Of a DNA stretch of 64,000 nucleotides, positions 1 to 8,382 are shown piece by piece. This DNA is from Chitinophagaceae bacterium (lineage in GTDB: Bacteria > Bacteroidota > Bacteroidia > Chitinophagales > Chitinophagaceae): positions 203,515-267,514 of the forward strand of contig JAHBTL010000005.1 in assembly GCA_019638615.1 (NCBI GenBank). The letters are read 5' to 3'. Each line of letters starts with the position of its first letter. The first letter of the stretch is position 1. Made by a program: the position numbers and the translations under genes. The notes below the pieces were generated by a model. It was not told where the DNA came from and searched no databases. It saw only the letters and a list, made by a program, of their open reading frames with translations.

Positions 1-162
1 TGGGTGGAGCATTGCACGGCACTGGAATATTATAAAAAAGAGTGGAGATTATTTCAATACGAGGAATCTGCTTTTCCGGAAACAAAGGCAGTGAAGGAAC
101 GACCGCAACCCAATGTAATTACAGATGAGATCAATTTTCATATCAACTCGCTGGCAGGGTAG
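1..162 (+). CDS. C-terminal end of LpxH-like metallophosphoesterase (partial)
   Basis: The window opens inside this gene; 53 codons remain before a TAG stop. The visible start of the fragment, WVEHCTALEY, matches the motif (GDWVE-CTAL) near the C-terminus of the UDP-2,3-diacylglucosamine diphosphatase-like branch of calcineurin-type phosphoesterases, as I recall that family. These enzymes make lipid X in lipid A synthesis, or act as related phosphoesterases. The catalytic metal-binding region lies outside the window, so the exact activity cannot be judged. A glycosyltransferase gene follows on the same strand after about 140 bases. Confidence 0.6.
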   Translation, partial: WVEHCTALEYYKKEWRLFQYEESAFPETKAVKERPQPNVITDEINFHINSLAG

Positions 163-167
163 GGAGA

Positions 168-240
168 ATGTGGGAATGTGAAAATGTGAGAATGAATTTG
201 AAAATTGGGCGATTTGAAAATTTGAAAATAGAAAGAGTAA
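168..240. repeat. Low-complexity intergenic word repeat
   Basis: The spacer consists of degenerate repeated short words: variants of GAGAATGTG, then three copies of a TTTGAAAAT word. It has no coding character. Spacers of this kind recur in this window near 20.2, 23.6, 49.0 and 54.1 kb. Confidence 0.55.
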
Positions 241-301
241 GGATACCAATGCCAGGATAGGATAGATAAGAGGGAGATATAGCTTTTTTAAGCCCCATGT
301 T

Positions 302-1288
302 ATGAAAATATTTTACGCCATACAGGCAACGGGTAACGGGCATATCAGCCGGGCAATGGAGCTGCTGCCTCACTTACAGGAGCATGGGCAGGTTGATCTT
401 TTTTTGAGTGGCGCTAACAGCACGCTTGCACTTGATGCGCCTGTAAAATACAGAAGCAAAGGACTGAGCCTGTTTTATACCTGCAAAGGCAGCCTTGATT
501 ATTTTTCAATGATCAGGAAAATTGCACCGCTGCGTTTAAAAAAGGAAGTAGCTGAACTGCCTGTGCACAAATATGATCTTGTTATCAACGATTTTGAGTG
601 CATTACTTCCATGGCATGCCGGCAAAAAAAAGTACCTTCTGTAAATTTCGGGCACCAGGCAAGCTTTATGTCAAACAAAACCCCGCGTCCTGTGGAAACC
701 AGCCGGGTGGGGGAATGGCTGCTGAAAAATTATGCAAAGGCCTCCAGCTATGTGGGATTGCATTTTGAGCAGTACGATGATTTTATATTACCGCCTGTAA
801 TAAAATCGGAAATATGGAATGCGCGGCCAACCACCGGCGGCTATATAGCCGTATACCTGCCATCGTATTGCGACTGCGAGATCAAAAAGTTTTTTTCCGG
901 GCTTACCCATTACCGCTTTCACGTCTTTTCAAAAGAGGTACAGTATACAACCAACCATGGACATCTTAGCTTTATCCCTGTAAACAAAAAAGCCTTTAAT
1001 GACAGTCTTGTTCACTGCGATGCTATTATTTGCGGGGCCGGCTTTGAAACTCCTGCAGAGGCGCTTCATCTCAATAAAAAAATAATGGCAATGCCTATTA
1101 AAGGGCAATACGAACAAAAGTGCAACGCCGCCGCCCTTGAAAAGCTGGGAGTTAAAATTTTACCTGAGCTTCCGGAAAACTTTCATACGGTTTTTGAAGA
1201 GTGGTACCATCATACCCAACCATTAAACATACGTTTCCCGTATCATGCGTCAGATATTATACAAATGATGATGAAGAAGCTCTCTTAA
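302..1288 (+). CDS. GT-B fold glycosyltransferase family protein (MJ1255-like)
   Basis: This is a 328-residue cytosolic or membrane-associated protein of the GT-B fold. The N-terminus shows the nucleotide-sugar transferase signature with GNGH at residues 11-14 in a MurG-like first beta-alpha unit. The C-terminal donor-site region, about residues 245-280, has the pattern CGAGFETPAEAL followed by Q-x-EQ and NA, typical of the uncharacterised MJ1255/VC2487 glycosyltransferase family. Donor and acceptor cannot be told from sequence. It follows an LpxH-like phosphoesterase, so a role in envelope glycolipids is a reasonable inference. The ATG at 302 is the only good start, since the spacer upstream is low complexity. 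Confidence 0.75.
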   Translation: MKIFYAIQATGNGHISRAMELLPHLQEHGQVDLFLSGANSTLALDAPVKYRSKGLSLFYTCKGSLDYFSMIRKIAPLRLKKEVAELPVHKYDLVINDFECITSMACRQKKVPSVNFGHQASFMSNKTPRPVETSRVGEWLLKNYAKASSYVGLHFEQYDDFILPPVIKSEIWNARPTTGGYIAVYLPSYCDCEIKKFFSGLTHYRFHVFSKEVQYTTNHGHLSFIPVNKKAFNDSLVHCDAIICGAGFETPAEALHLNKKIMAMPIKGQYEQKCNAAALEKLGVKILPELPENFHTVFEEWYHHTQPLNIRFPYHASDIIQMMMKKLS

Positions 1289-1349
1289 AGTCAGGATAAT
1301 AGCCATGCAACATTTTAAGAGGTTTCATCTCATGTAAAAAACTCAACTC

Positions 1350-2210
1350 ATGAGAAAGTCGCCCGCCCATCTTATAAATGGCGTATTGCTGATCTGTTGC
1401 TGGCTGATCTCAGGCTGCCACATATATACAGCAACCTATACTCACCCGTTATATGGAGGCAGTACCTCTTACAAAACCATGCCTCTGCGAAGCGATTCCG
1501 TGCATACGGCGCTATATGCGTCAGCGGGCTTTACACGCGGCAACAGCAATGATCTTTTGCGCGACAGGTATTTTCATTTTTCCGGAAATATATACCAGGC
1601 ACACCAGTTTAGCTTTTTCCATGTATATTATGGAGCAAATATTCACATGGGCAGTTACAAGGTAAAGCCGTATCATTCTGCCATCCGCCTCAGAATAGAC
1701 ACTGCATTTATCAATAATATGGCTGGTGATAAATCTTTTGGTGCATGGGGCAGCCAGGCGGGGTTTACCGTTACCGTGCCCCTTCGAAGTGCTGGCGGCC
1801 GATACAGAGGCGAATGGCGCATCCTGGGTGTACATGGGTCGCTTCAGAATGAGTTCGGGGATTATCTCTGGTTCCGCCGTCAATTGGATAGCTCGCACGT
1901 CACAAGATCTGTTCACAACCATCAGTTGAAAACTTTGGGACTCTCGTCTGAATGGGCTTTTACATCCGGGAAAGGTTCACTTAATATGCTGTTTCAATAC
2001 AATTTTTTATTGGGGCGGGAGTATCAATATAAAATTTACAGCGGAAGATATCCCGGAAAGTACCGATATGGGTATTTCAGCGCCGCATTTAACTTCAGCG
2101 TACATAACTACAGCCCTTTCTTCCAGCTTAACCTGGGACGTGAAATGATAAGCACCAATATAGGATTGAATTACCGGTTGGCCGGCTTCAAAAAAAAGAA
2201 GAGCGGCTAG
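1350..2210 (+). CDS. Predicted outer-membrane lipoprotein of unknown function
   Basis: The protein has 286 residues. A lipoprotein signal peptide is visible: positive N-terminus, a hydrophobic core, and a lipobox ending LISGC with the acylated cysteine at residue 23. The mature part alternates aromatic and polar residues in many short beta-like segments (for example FHVYYGANIHMG and MLFQYNFLLG). This suggests a small beta-barrel or beta-rich outer-membrane-associated protein. I do not recognise a family. It starts 61 bases after the glycosyltransferase on the same strand, so the two could be co-transcribed. Confidence 0.6.
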   Translation: MRKSPAHLINGVLLICCWLISGCHIYTATYTHPLYGGSTSYKTMPLRSDSVHTALYASAGFTRGNSNDLLRDRYFHFSGNIYQAHQFSFFHVYYGANIHMGSYKVKPYHSAIRLRIDTAFINNMAGDKSFGAWGSQAGFTVTVPLRSAGGRYRGEWRILGVHGSLQNEFGDYLWFRRQLDSSHVTRSVHNHQLKTLGLSSEWAFTSGKGSLNMLFQYNFLLGREYQYKIYSGRYPGKYRYGYFSAAFNFSVHNYSPFFQLNLGREMISTNIGLNYRLAGFKKKKSG

Positions 2211-2338
2211 CTATTTCTTGTTTACCGTTCTTCCGGAACGCCTGCTATCAATTACAGAATTACGCTTTTTTCTGTCGGAATACAATACGATCTTTATCCA
2301 GGTATTATTTATACTGATCGCTTTCATGCAAACCGACT

Positions 2339-2599
2339 ATGTTACGCAAGATACAACCGGATAAGTGGAAACATTTTATTGTGGGCATACCCATGGGCTC
2401 CGTTTTGCAGATTGCCTGCAACTGGCTGGTCACAAATCCGCTGGCATCGGGTATAATAGCATTTGTAATAGTAGCGGGCATCAGCTATGGGTTTGAGCTG
2501 TTCTCTAAAATAACGGGACTGGGAAGATACGATTTTATGGATGCGGTAGCTTCTGTAATCGGAGGTGTTTTGGGCATGGGTTTGGTATGGCTTTTTTAA
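2339..2599 (+). CDS. Small membrane protein, about two to three helices
   Basis: An 86-residue protein with a short polar N-terminus (DKWKHF at about residues 8-13) followed by hydrophobic segments near residues 15-30, 36-52 and 68-86. A DKWKHF start before the first helix is a recurring feature of small VanZ/YfiM-like (DUF2279-type) membrane proteins, but the match is loose. The function is unknown. It ends at the extreme C-terminus in a hydrophobic stretch. The spacer before it contains a small CGTTC/GAACG hairpin but no clear promoter. Confidence 0.55.
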   Translation: MLRKIQPDKWKHFIVGIPMGSVLQIACNWLVTNPLASGIIAFVIVAGISYGFELFSKITGLGRYDFMDAVASVIGGVLGMGLVWLF

Positions 2600-2754
2600 A
2601 ATTACTTGCTTTCCATATTTTTCCTGGAATTGCAGGCAACCCTGTTTCCCCTATCCGCAATAATTTTTTCCGGAACCCGAAAGTATTATTATTGCAGGAA
2701 GCCTATTTTTATACCGTCTGTTTATTCAGTAAGTATTCATTATATCAAACAACT

Positions 2755-3258
2755 ATGTCAAAAAGGTTATCCACCAGTGCATTTATTGCCCTTTCTTTTT
2801 TTATTGCCGGTATGGCATATGGGCAGGATATTAAAAACATTGAAAACCTGAATGCCTCGCAGTCAATAGCTTATTTTAATTTAGCCACCGGTAAGGAAGT
2901 GCCCGGTACAGATGCTAAAAGCTGGGATCTTTCTTTTCAAAAAACAACCATTTCTGTAAACGGCAGCGCACAGGTGGTAAGCCTTGCATTCGAGGGGTTA
3001 TCGCAACCACCTACAGGCGGCTTTAAAACAGATGATGGCAACAATAAAGCGATACCCACCGGCAGCGGGAACGGCTGGTATAACTATAACATAGAAGATC
3101 ATACCATTGAGCCAATTGCCGGCAGAACCATTGTAGTTAAAACACAAAAGGGGAAATATTATAAGCTGCAGGTAATCAGCTATAATAAAGACAGGCAACC
3201 CCACGAACCCACCGGGTATTACAGCTTTCGCTATAAAGAATTAGGTAAAGGAAAATAA
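2755..3258 (+). CDS. HmuY family protein (putative heme-binding, secreted)
   Basis: The protein has 167 residues from the ATG at 2755. That start is preferred over a frame opening at 2587 because it begins directly with a signal peptide (MSKRLSTSAF then a hydrophobic core ending at AYGQ). The mature part has the HmuY pattern: a strand ending in WDLSF at about residue 60, followed by a variable TTI-x-x-NG segment. HmuY in Porphyromonas gingivalis captures heme. No lipobox is visible here, unlike classical HmuY lipoproteins, and no TonB receptor is adjacent. A role in heme binding is therefore unproven. The gene converges on the minus-strand gene at 3273 with only 14 bases between them. Confidence 0.65.
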   Translation: MSKRLSTSAFIALSFFIAGMAYGQDIKNIENLNASQSIAYFNLATGKEVPGTDAKSWDLSFQKTTISVNGSAQVVSLAFEGLSQPPTGGFKTDDGNNKAIPTGSGNGWYNYNIEDHTIEPIAGRTIVVKTQKGKYYKLQVISYNKDRQPHEPTGYYSFRYKELGKGK

Positions 3259-3272
3259 AGCCTGAAGGAAAC

Positions 3273-3719
3273 TTAATGGGCAGTGCCTATGCCTAACCAT
3301 GCCTGCCACGGTAAGCGTGATAAGATGAATATAAGCCCTATTGTGTAAAATATAGTAACGGTTTTAAACTTTTTCTTATCGTCTGCTATTCTTTTGGCTT
3401 TTGAATAACCAATCGTGATAAAAACAATGGCAAGCAACATCATTAACGGATGTTCCAGCATGTACAACCTGCCCACGCTGTTGCCCATTGTTTCTTTAGA
3501 AGCATTCGCAAACCCGAGCGGGGAAATGAAATAGGCAATAAGCCCGATCACAAACTGAAGGTGGCAGGCGATCAATACACTCAGTATTATTTTTTTTGCA
3601 GTCTGATCAAACTTTTTATTCTTAAGCCATGCGTTCAAAACATATAATACGGCAATAACAAGAGCCAGCAACACAACATACGCCAGCAAAGAGTGCAGAT
3701 TTTTTATCAGGTAGTACAT
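3273..3719 (-). CDS. Four-helix integral membrane protein annotated as cytochrome b-like
   Basis: The protein has 148 residues with four predicted membrane helices, near residues 10-30, 44-68, 85-103 and 123-145. Histidines occur at H9 (NLHSL), H53 (CHLQ) and H90 (LEHPLMM), within or next to helices. This may be why homologues in Bacteroidota are commonly labelled cytochrome B, but heme ligation is not demonstrated. It stands alone: a terminator at 3794-3821 separates it from the upstream oxidoreductase gene, so it should have its own promoter in 3722-3790. Confidence 0.6.
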   Translation of the reverse strand: MYYLIKNLHSLLAYVVLLALVIAVLYVLNAWLKNKKFDQTAKKIILSVLIACHLQFVIGLIAYFISPLGFANASKETMGNSVGRLYMLEHPLMMLLAIVFITIGYSKAKRIADDKKKFKTVTIFYTIGLIFILSRLPWQAWLGIGTAH

Positions 3720-3793
3720 AACGCTAAGTGGAATTTAATGTGCAAGATACTATAATAAGCGGCTTGGAAAAATTAGGATCATTTATAAATATA

Positions 3794-3821
3794 AAAGGGT
3801 GCGCCGGCAAGTACACCCTTT
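3794..3821 (-). terminator. Intrinsic terminator after the oxidoreductase gene
   Basis: A perfect 8-bp stem pairs 3794-3801 with 3814-3821 around a 12-base loop. On the minus strand it ends in a short T run. It lies 28 bases beyond the stop of the Gfo/Idh/MocA gene. Confidence 0.7.
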
Positions 3822-3848
3822 AATATTTCAAAACTGTTTAAAAACCGG

Positions 3849-5042
3849 TCAGCTCACTATCTTCTCTACTATTTTACCTGATTGCTTTTCTTTTAAAATA
3901 AGCTTTTTAGCGCCATAGTGTGTTACTTCCTCTTTTACCAGGTAATGGTCTTTATCGTGCTCTACCAGGTGACTGTCTTTAGAAACGCCGGTTTTGCCAC
4001 GCCAGATATCAAGCTTTACAGGCTCCCACTGCTTGCTTTTGGCCGAGCGGTAAGCTGCATCCAGTACACAGTTTACGACATATCCGTCATAAAAAGTTTC
4101 CCGTGGTGATTTACCTGTTTCAAGGGCGTTGAACATATCCATGAACATGTGGTTGTATCCCAGCTCATTCAATTCATCGCCCACCGGGAATAGCCATCCG
4201 CTGTTGCTTTCCGCTTTTTCTGCTACATAATCCGCACCCTTTCCGGTGGTAAACATATCAAAGCCGGTACGCAAAAAGCTGTTGATCCATATAGTACCTT
4301 CTGTACCCATTACTTCGTCGCGCAGGTCCAACCCGCCCCGGAATGTCCAGCTTACTTCAAACTGCGCGATTGCCCCGTTTTCATATTTTATCAGCCCGAT
4401 CGCATGATCTTCTGCGTCAATGGGTTTTACCTGGGTATCGGCCCAGCACATTACTTCTATGGGTTTGATATCCTTGCCGATATAGCTTCTTGTTATTTCC
4501 ACGCAGTGGCAGCCCAGGTCGAGTATACAACCGCCGCCTGCCTGCTCCAGGTTCCAGAACCATTCGCTGTGCGGGCCGGGATGCGTTTCGCGCGATTTGG
4601 CCCACAGGATGCGGCCCAACGCTCCACCTTTTACACTTTCATACGCTTTCAAAAATTTAGGCGTGTATACCAGGTCTTCCAGGTAGCCGTTAAAAATACC
4701 GGCTTTCTCCACCGCTTCCAGCATACGTTTGGCCTCTTCCCCGTTCCTACCCAGCGGTTTGGTAGTGATCACTGCTTTTTTGTGCTTGCAGCAAAGCAGC
4801 ACCGCCTCTTCGTGCAGGTTATTAGGCAGGGAAATACAAACCACTTCTACTTCCGGCCTCGCGATCGCTTCTTCCATATTGATTGTCCAGAAAGCTACGT
4901 TATAATCCTGCGCGAATTTTTTAGCGCTTTCTTCGCGACGCGAATAAATGCTTACAATTTTGTCTTTACTGCGGTATCCCTGTAATGAGTCAGCGTAAAA
5001 TCTCCCGATAAACCCGGAGCCCAGCATGGCAATCTTTTGCAT
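3849..5042 (-). CDS. Gfo/Idh/MocA family NAD(P)-dependent oxidoreductase
   Basis: A 397-residue cytosolic dehydrogenase of the sugar/inositol oxidoreductase family. The Rossmann motif GSGFIG sits at residues 8-13. The second conserved motif, normally EKP, reads TKP at 94-96. A D-x-G-x-H motif (DLGCH) lies in the C-terminal sugar-binding domain near residue 175. The ATG at 5042 is preferred over a TTG three codons upstream. The gene starts 33 bases after an MFS transporter of the NupG type on the same strand, so the pair may import and oxidise a sugar, polyol or nucleoside-like compound. The substrate is not identifiable. Confidence 0.8.
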   Translation of the reverse strand: MQKIAMLGSGFIGRFYADSLQGYRSKDKIVSIYSRREESAKKFAQDYNVAFWTINMEEAIARPEVEVVCISLPNNLHEEAVLLCCKHKKAVITTKPLGRNGEEAKRMLEAVEKAGIFNGYLEDLVYTPKFLKAYESVKGGALGRILWAKSRETHPGPHSEWFWNLEQAGGGCILDLGCHCVEITRSYIGKDIKPIEVMCWADTQVKPIDAEDHAIGLIKYENGAIAQFEVSWTFRGGLDLRDEVMGTEGTIWINSFLRTGFDMFTTGKGADYVAEKAESNSGWLFPVGDELNELGYNHMFMDMFNALETGKSPRETFYDGYVVNCVLDAAYRSAKSKQWEPVKLDIWRGKTGVSKDSHLVEHDKDHYLVKEEVTHYGAKKLILKEKQSGKIVEKIVS

Positions 5043-5075
5043 ACGATACAATTAAATTATAATGGATGATAAAAT

Positions 5076-6296
5076 TTACTTTGCTTTATCCTTAAAAATA
5101 GCAACAAAAAGCAACAGCACCACCAGCGCAAAAATGGCGGGTACCCACCAGAAGCTCTGCCATTGCTCCAGCGAAAGAGAGGTATTGTTCTTAAGAAAAC
5201 TGTTATACAATGCTCCTGCGGTTTGGGTGCCTATCAGCATCCCTACGCCATAAGTAGCAAAAATAATCAATCCCTGCGCCTGCCCCCTTATTTCGAGACT
5301 GGCGGCTTTGTCCATGTATATTTGACCTGTTACAAAAAAGAAATCATAGCATATACCGTGCAGTACAATACCCGTCATGATCATCCAGGTAACGGCTTCG
5401 GGGGCGGCGACGGCAAAAAGCCCGTAGCGCAGCACCCAGGCAAGCATACCTATCGCAAGCATCCATTTTACTCCCAGTCTTCTGAAAAGCAAAGGCATCA
5501 CCAGCATAAACCCAAGCTCCGAAACCTGGCCTATGATCTGGGTAGCCGCTATTCTTTCAAAATTTGTGCTTACCAGGTACAACTGGGTATAGTTATAATA
5601 TACAGCAAGGGGAATACAGATCAGTATAGAGCTTGCCAGGAAAATATAAAAGGACCGGCTGCCCAGCTTTTTAAATGCATCTACGCCAATAATAGCGCGT
5701 GCCGACACTTTTTTACCGGCCGCGGGCGGTGGCGTGTGAGGCAGCATAAAACTATACAAGCCTAATAAGAGGCTAAAAGACGCTGTGAGGTATAAGGGTA
5801 AAGGAGTTGCTTCGGGCTTGGTATTTTCGGCAACAAAGGACACCAGTACATAGCTGATGGTCAATCCTGCCGCGATCCATCCTATGGTCCCGAAAACCCG
5901 TATCGAGGGAAATTGTTTTTCGGGATTGTTCATTTGATGAAAGCACAGGGTATTGGAAAGACTCAGCGTGGGCATATAACAAATGTTATAGATCAGCAAC
6001 AGTAAAATAAAGACAACGGAATTCCCTGTGAACTGGGGAGCCAGGAACATACAGATGGAGCCAATGATGTGCAATATGCCTAATACCTTTTGGGTAGCAA
6101 AGTATCTGTCGGCGATCAGTCCCACAAAAAAGGGAGCAATGATGGCGGCGATCGCGTTTACCGTAAATGGCCAATGTGTAAGATCGCCCATTTCATGAGA
6201 AGACATATACACAGCTATCGCGCTATACCATGCTCCCCAGATAAAAAACTCAAGGAACATCATAAAAGATAACTGCAGCCTGATCTTGGATGTCAT
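5076..6296 (-). CDS. MFS transporter, nucleoside:H+ symporter (NupG-like)
   Basis: The protein has 406 residues and about 12 membrane helices. The start is set at ATG 6296 (MTSKIRLQLSF), because the longer frame upstream runs through a structured intergenic element and has no family resemblance. The first helix contains the FFIWGAWY segment characteristic of the NupG/XapB nucleoside symporter family, as in many Bacteroidota homologues. It is the first gene of an operon with the oxidoreductase downstream and is divergent from the MATE exporter at 6711. Related transporters beside Gfo/Idh/MocA genes often handle sugar-like substrates, so nucleoside specificity is not certain. Confidence 0.75.
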   Translation of the reverse strand: MTSKIRLQLSFMMFLEFFIWGAWYSAIAVYMSSHEMGDLTHWPFTVNAIAAIIAPFFVGLIADRYFATQKVLGILHIIGSICMFLAPQFTGNSVVFILLLLIYNICYMPTLSLSNTLCFHQMNNPEKQFPSIRVFGTIGWIAAGLTISYVLVSFVAENTKPEATPLPLYLTASFSLLLGLYSFMLPHTPPPAAGKKVSARAIIGVDAFKKLGSRSFYIFLASSILICIPLAVYYNYTQLYLVSTNFERIAATQIIGQVSELGFMLVMPLLFRRLGVKWMLAIGMLAWVLRYGLFAVAAPEAVTWMIMTGIVLHGICYDFFFVTGQIYMDKAASLEIRGQAQGLIIFATYGVGMLIGTQTAGALYNSFLKNNTSLSLEQWQSFWWVPAIFALVVLLLFVAIFKDKAK

Positions 6297-6432
6297 AATG
6301 CAAATAATTTCGATGAAAAGCACAGAAAAGCAGGTTTCGTTTTCCCGCAAAAAAAGGAAATTACAAAAGATTGTGATTGTATACAGATAAAATAGGAAAT
6401 GATTTTTTTGATGAGCGGTTCCTGCAGGGCTT

Positions 6433-6540
6433 GGGTGCATTTAAAATTGTAGCTGGTTGGTGGAGACAGCAACCAGGGCGCGCCGTAGGCGGTGAGACAC
6501 CGTCCACCCTCAGCGCGACAGACAATTTTAATTGCCCCCC
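6433..6540. other. Compact three-way-junction fold (structured RNA or palindromic repeat)
   Basis: The base pairing is explicit. A 10-bp closing helix joins 6441-6450 to 6522-6531, and can be lengthened by GGG-GCA at 6433-6439 pairing with TGCCCC after 6532. Inside are two arms. Arm one is a 7-bp stem (6453-6459 with 6470-6476). Arm two is a GC-only stem (6479-6483 with 6513-6517) that carries an inner hairpin (6488-6494 with 6498-6504, loop AGA). Both hairpins contain a GAGACA sequence. The element sits between divergent transporter genes, outside both coding regions. It could be a non-coding RNA, a leader of the minus-strand NupG-like gene, or a dispersed REP-like element. Strand is undecided. 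Confidence 0.55.
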
Positions 6541-6545
6541 GGGAT

Positions 6546-6575
6546 TTTGTAATCAAAAACTTATTCTTACTTTTG
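6546..6575 (+). promoter_or_regulatory. Promoter candidate for the MATE gene
   Basis: A TTTG box at 6546-6549 and a TACTTTTG box (fits TAnnTTTG) at 6568-6575 are 18 bases apart, close to the spacing of Bacteroidota sigma-ABfr promoters. It would give a leader of about 130 bases before the MATE start at 6711. Confidence 0.5.
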
Positions 6576-6710
6576 TGCCACTTCAATCGCACGAATTATG
6601 AAATTATAGTTATGCTCAGGGACTTCTCTTAACGTATTTTTTGTTATTCCATTCCCTGGGTTTTTGCGGCTTACGATTTCCATTTTTACACAAGTTTTTA
6701 ATTTTTCAGA

Positions 6711-8123
6711 ATGACTGAATCAAATACCAGCCAGCGTAATACTGTCTGGTCAACTATAAAACAAGCTATTGGCAGCGAGGAACAAGATTACACTACCGGC
6801 AGTATACGCAAAGCGGTTATATTACTGGCAATACCCATGATGCTTGAAATGGGTATGGAGAGTGTATTTGCAGTGGTGGATATATTTTTTGTAAGTCACC
6901 TGGGCAAACATGCCACTTCCACCGTGGGGTTAACAGAATCGGTTGTAACCATTGTATACTCCCTGGCAATGGGCATCAGCATGGCGGCAAGCGCTATGGT
7001 GGCCCGCCGTATAGGCGAAAAAGACAAACCGGGGGCGGCACGTGCCGGTGTGCAATCCATCATTCTCGCATTGTCTGTTACCATATTGGTAAGCCTGTCG
7101 GGAATAATATTTGCTCCTGAAATCCTTCGTTTAATGGGGGGAGAGGAAGCTACGGTAGCAATGGGAACCACCTACACGCGCATTATCATGGGCAGCAGTA
7201 TCATCATTATGCTATTGTTCCTGATCAACGGCATATTTCGCGGGGCGGGCAACCCAATGATCGCCATGAAAAGCCTTTGGCTGGCCAATATCTGTAATAT
7301 TATTTTATGCCCGTTACTGATCCGCGGCTGGGGGCCGGTTCCGGCCTTAGGACTTACCGGCGCCGCGCTGGCCACCACCATTGGACGGGGTATTGGTGTA
7401 GCGTATCAACTGTATCATTTATTTAACGGCAAAAGTGTTATTAAGATAACAATAGCGCATTTTAAACCGGTATGGTCTATTATAAAATCGCTGTTTAATA
7501 TAGCCTGGCCGGGCACTATGCAGTTCCTGATTGGTTCCGGAAGCTGGATCATACTGGCCGGCATTGTAGCGCATACGGGGCACAGTGAGGCGTCGGCAGG
7601 TTACCAGATAGCATTAAGGATAGTTATGTTCTTTATTTTGCCTGCCTGGGGTATGAGCAATGCCGCCGCAACGCTGGTTGGGCAAAACCTGGGGGCGGGC
7701 AAGCCCGAAAGAGCCCAGGAATCGGTGAACAAAACCGCCGTTTATAATGCCGCCTTCATGGGTGTAGTATCGCTGCTCTTTATTGTATTCGCCGATTTCA
7801 TCATTTCATTTTTTACGCAGGAGCCTGATGTAAAGCGGTATGCCGTGCTGGCAATGCGCATTATCAGCAGCGGCTATATTTTTTATGGAATAGGAATGGT
7901 GTTTTCTAACGCGTTCAACGGCGCGGGAGATACACGCACCCCCACCTGGATCAACCTGTTTGGTTTCTGGTTTTTCCAGGTACCTATTGCCTGGCTGATG
8001 GCAAATACTTTGCAATGGGGACCGGCAGGCGTATTTACAGCCATCCCCATTGCCGAAACCGCCATTACCATCGCTTCGTTTATCATATTCAGAAAAGGGA
8101 AATGGAAGCTGGTGAAGATTTAA
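6711..8123 (+). CDS. MATE family multidrug/cation efflux transporter
   Basis: A 470-residue inner-membrane exporter with about 12 helices in two homologous halves, driven by H+ or Na+ exchange in this family. After a polar N-terminus of about 40 residues, the first helix region has the MATE pattern P-M-M-L-E-M-G...VDIFFVSHLG. A second-half counterpart has VGQNLGAGKPERA near residue 325, the repeat of the family's (A)QxxGAG motif. Typical MATE proteins have 440-480 residues. It stands alone and is divergent from the NupG-like operon. The substrate cannot be predicted. Confidence 0.88.
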   Translation: MTESNTSQRNTVWSTIKQAIGSEEQDYTTGSIRKAVILLAIPMMLEMGMESVFAVVDIFFVSHLGKHATSTVGLTESVVTIVYSLAMGISMAASAMVARRIGEKDKPGAARAGVQSIILALSVTILVSLSGIIFAPEILRLMGGEEATVAMGTTYTRIIMGSSIIIMLLFLINGIFRGAGNPMIAMKSLWLANICNIILCPLLIRGWGPVPALGLTGAALATTIGRGIGVAYQLYHLFNGKSVIKITIAHFKPVWSIIKSLFNIAWPGTMQFLIGSGSWIILAGIVAHTGHSEASAGYQIALRIVMFFILPAWGMSNAAATLVGQNLGAGKPERAQESVNKTAVYNAAFMGVVSLLFIVFADFIISFFTQEPDVKRYAVLAMRIISSGYIFYGIGMVFSNAFNGAGDTRTPTWINLFGFWFFQVPIAWLMANTLQWGPAGVFTAIPIAETAITIASFIIFRKGKWKLVKI

Positions 8124-8130
8124 CAGGTTG

Positions 8131-8212
8131 ATGGTTTGTTGTTTATAGTTATCGGCTGTCAGCCTTCAGCTATGAGCCATGAGCTCAATCTCAAATTTCA
8201 AATCTGTCATCG
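8131..8212. repeat. Intergenic word repeat with an exact copy at 23.6 kb
   Basis: Positions 8131-8150 are the exact reverse complement of 23645-23664 (20 of 20 bases), both in non-coding spacers. The following bases (GGCTGTCAGCC, then AGCTATGAGCCATGAGCT) are short quasi-palindromes, similar in wording to the spacer at 23.8 kb. Confidence 0.7.
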
Positions 8213-8232
8213 CCCAGTAACCTGTAACAGAC

Positions 8233-8262
8233 AAAAGGCGGGACAATAGTGCTCCGCCTTTT
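8233..8262 (-). terminator. Intrinsic terminator of the small membrane-peptide gene
   Basis: A perfect 9-bp stem pairs 8233-8241 with 8254-8262 around a 12-base loop, with A4 on one side and T4 on the other. It can work in both directions. It lies 18 bases beyond the stop codon at 8281. Confidence 0.7.
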
Positions 8263-8280
8263 AACAATTTGACATACGCA

Positions 8281-8382
8281 TTACACGTACAACAGCGCGA
8301 ATACTGTAATGGCTGAAAAGTAAGCAAGTGCCGCGGCATACGCCACAATGTCCTGTGCATGGGGAGTAAAACTCTGTTTCAT
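8281..8382 (-). CDS. 33-residue single-span membrane peptide
   Basis: This small frame runs from ATG 8382 to TAA 8281. The product starts MKQSFTPHAQD and then forms one continuous hydrophobic segment of about 22 residues (roughly 12-33), ending LLYV. It is framed by a strong terminator (8233-8262) just downstream on the same strand and lies in a gap of over 500 bases with no other gene. Position and composition favour a real small membrane protein, possibly an accessory subunit of a membrane complex. I do not recognise it. The ribosome-binding region is not purine-rich, as is usual in this phylum. Confidence 0.5.
   Translation of the reverse strand: MKQSFTPHAQDIVAYAAALAYFSAITVFALLYV

Noticed and set aside
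2225-2241. Small hairpin CGTTC-TTCCG-GAACG
   Set aside because: Five pairs with no T run and no nearby operator logic.
4404-4985. 193-codon plus-strand frame
   Set aside because: It is the shadow of the Gfo/Idh/MocA gene on the other strand, with no start context or homology.
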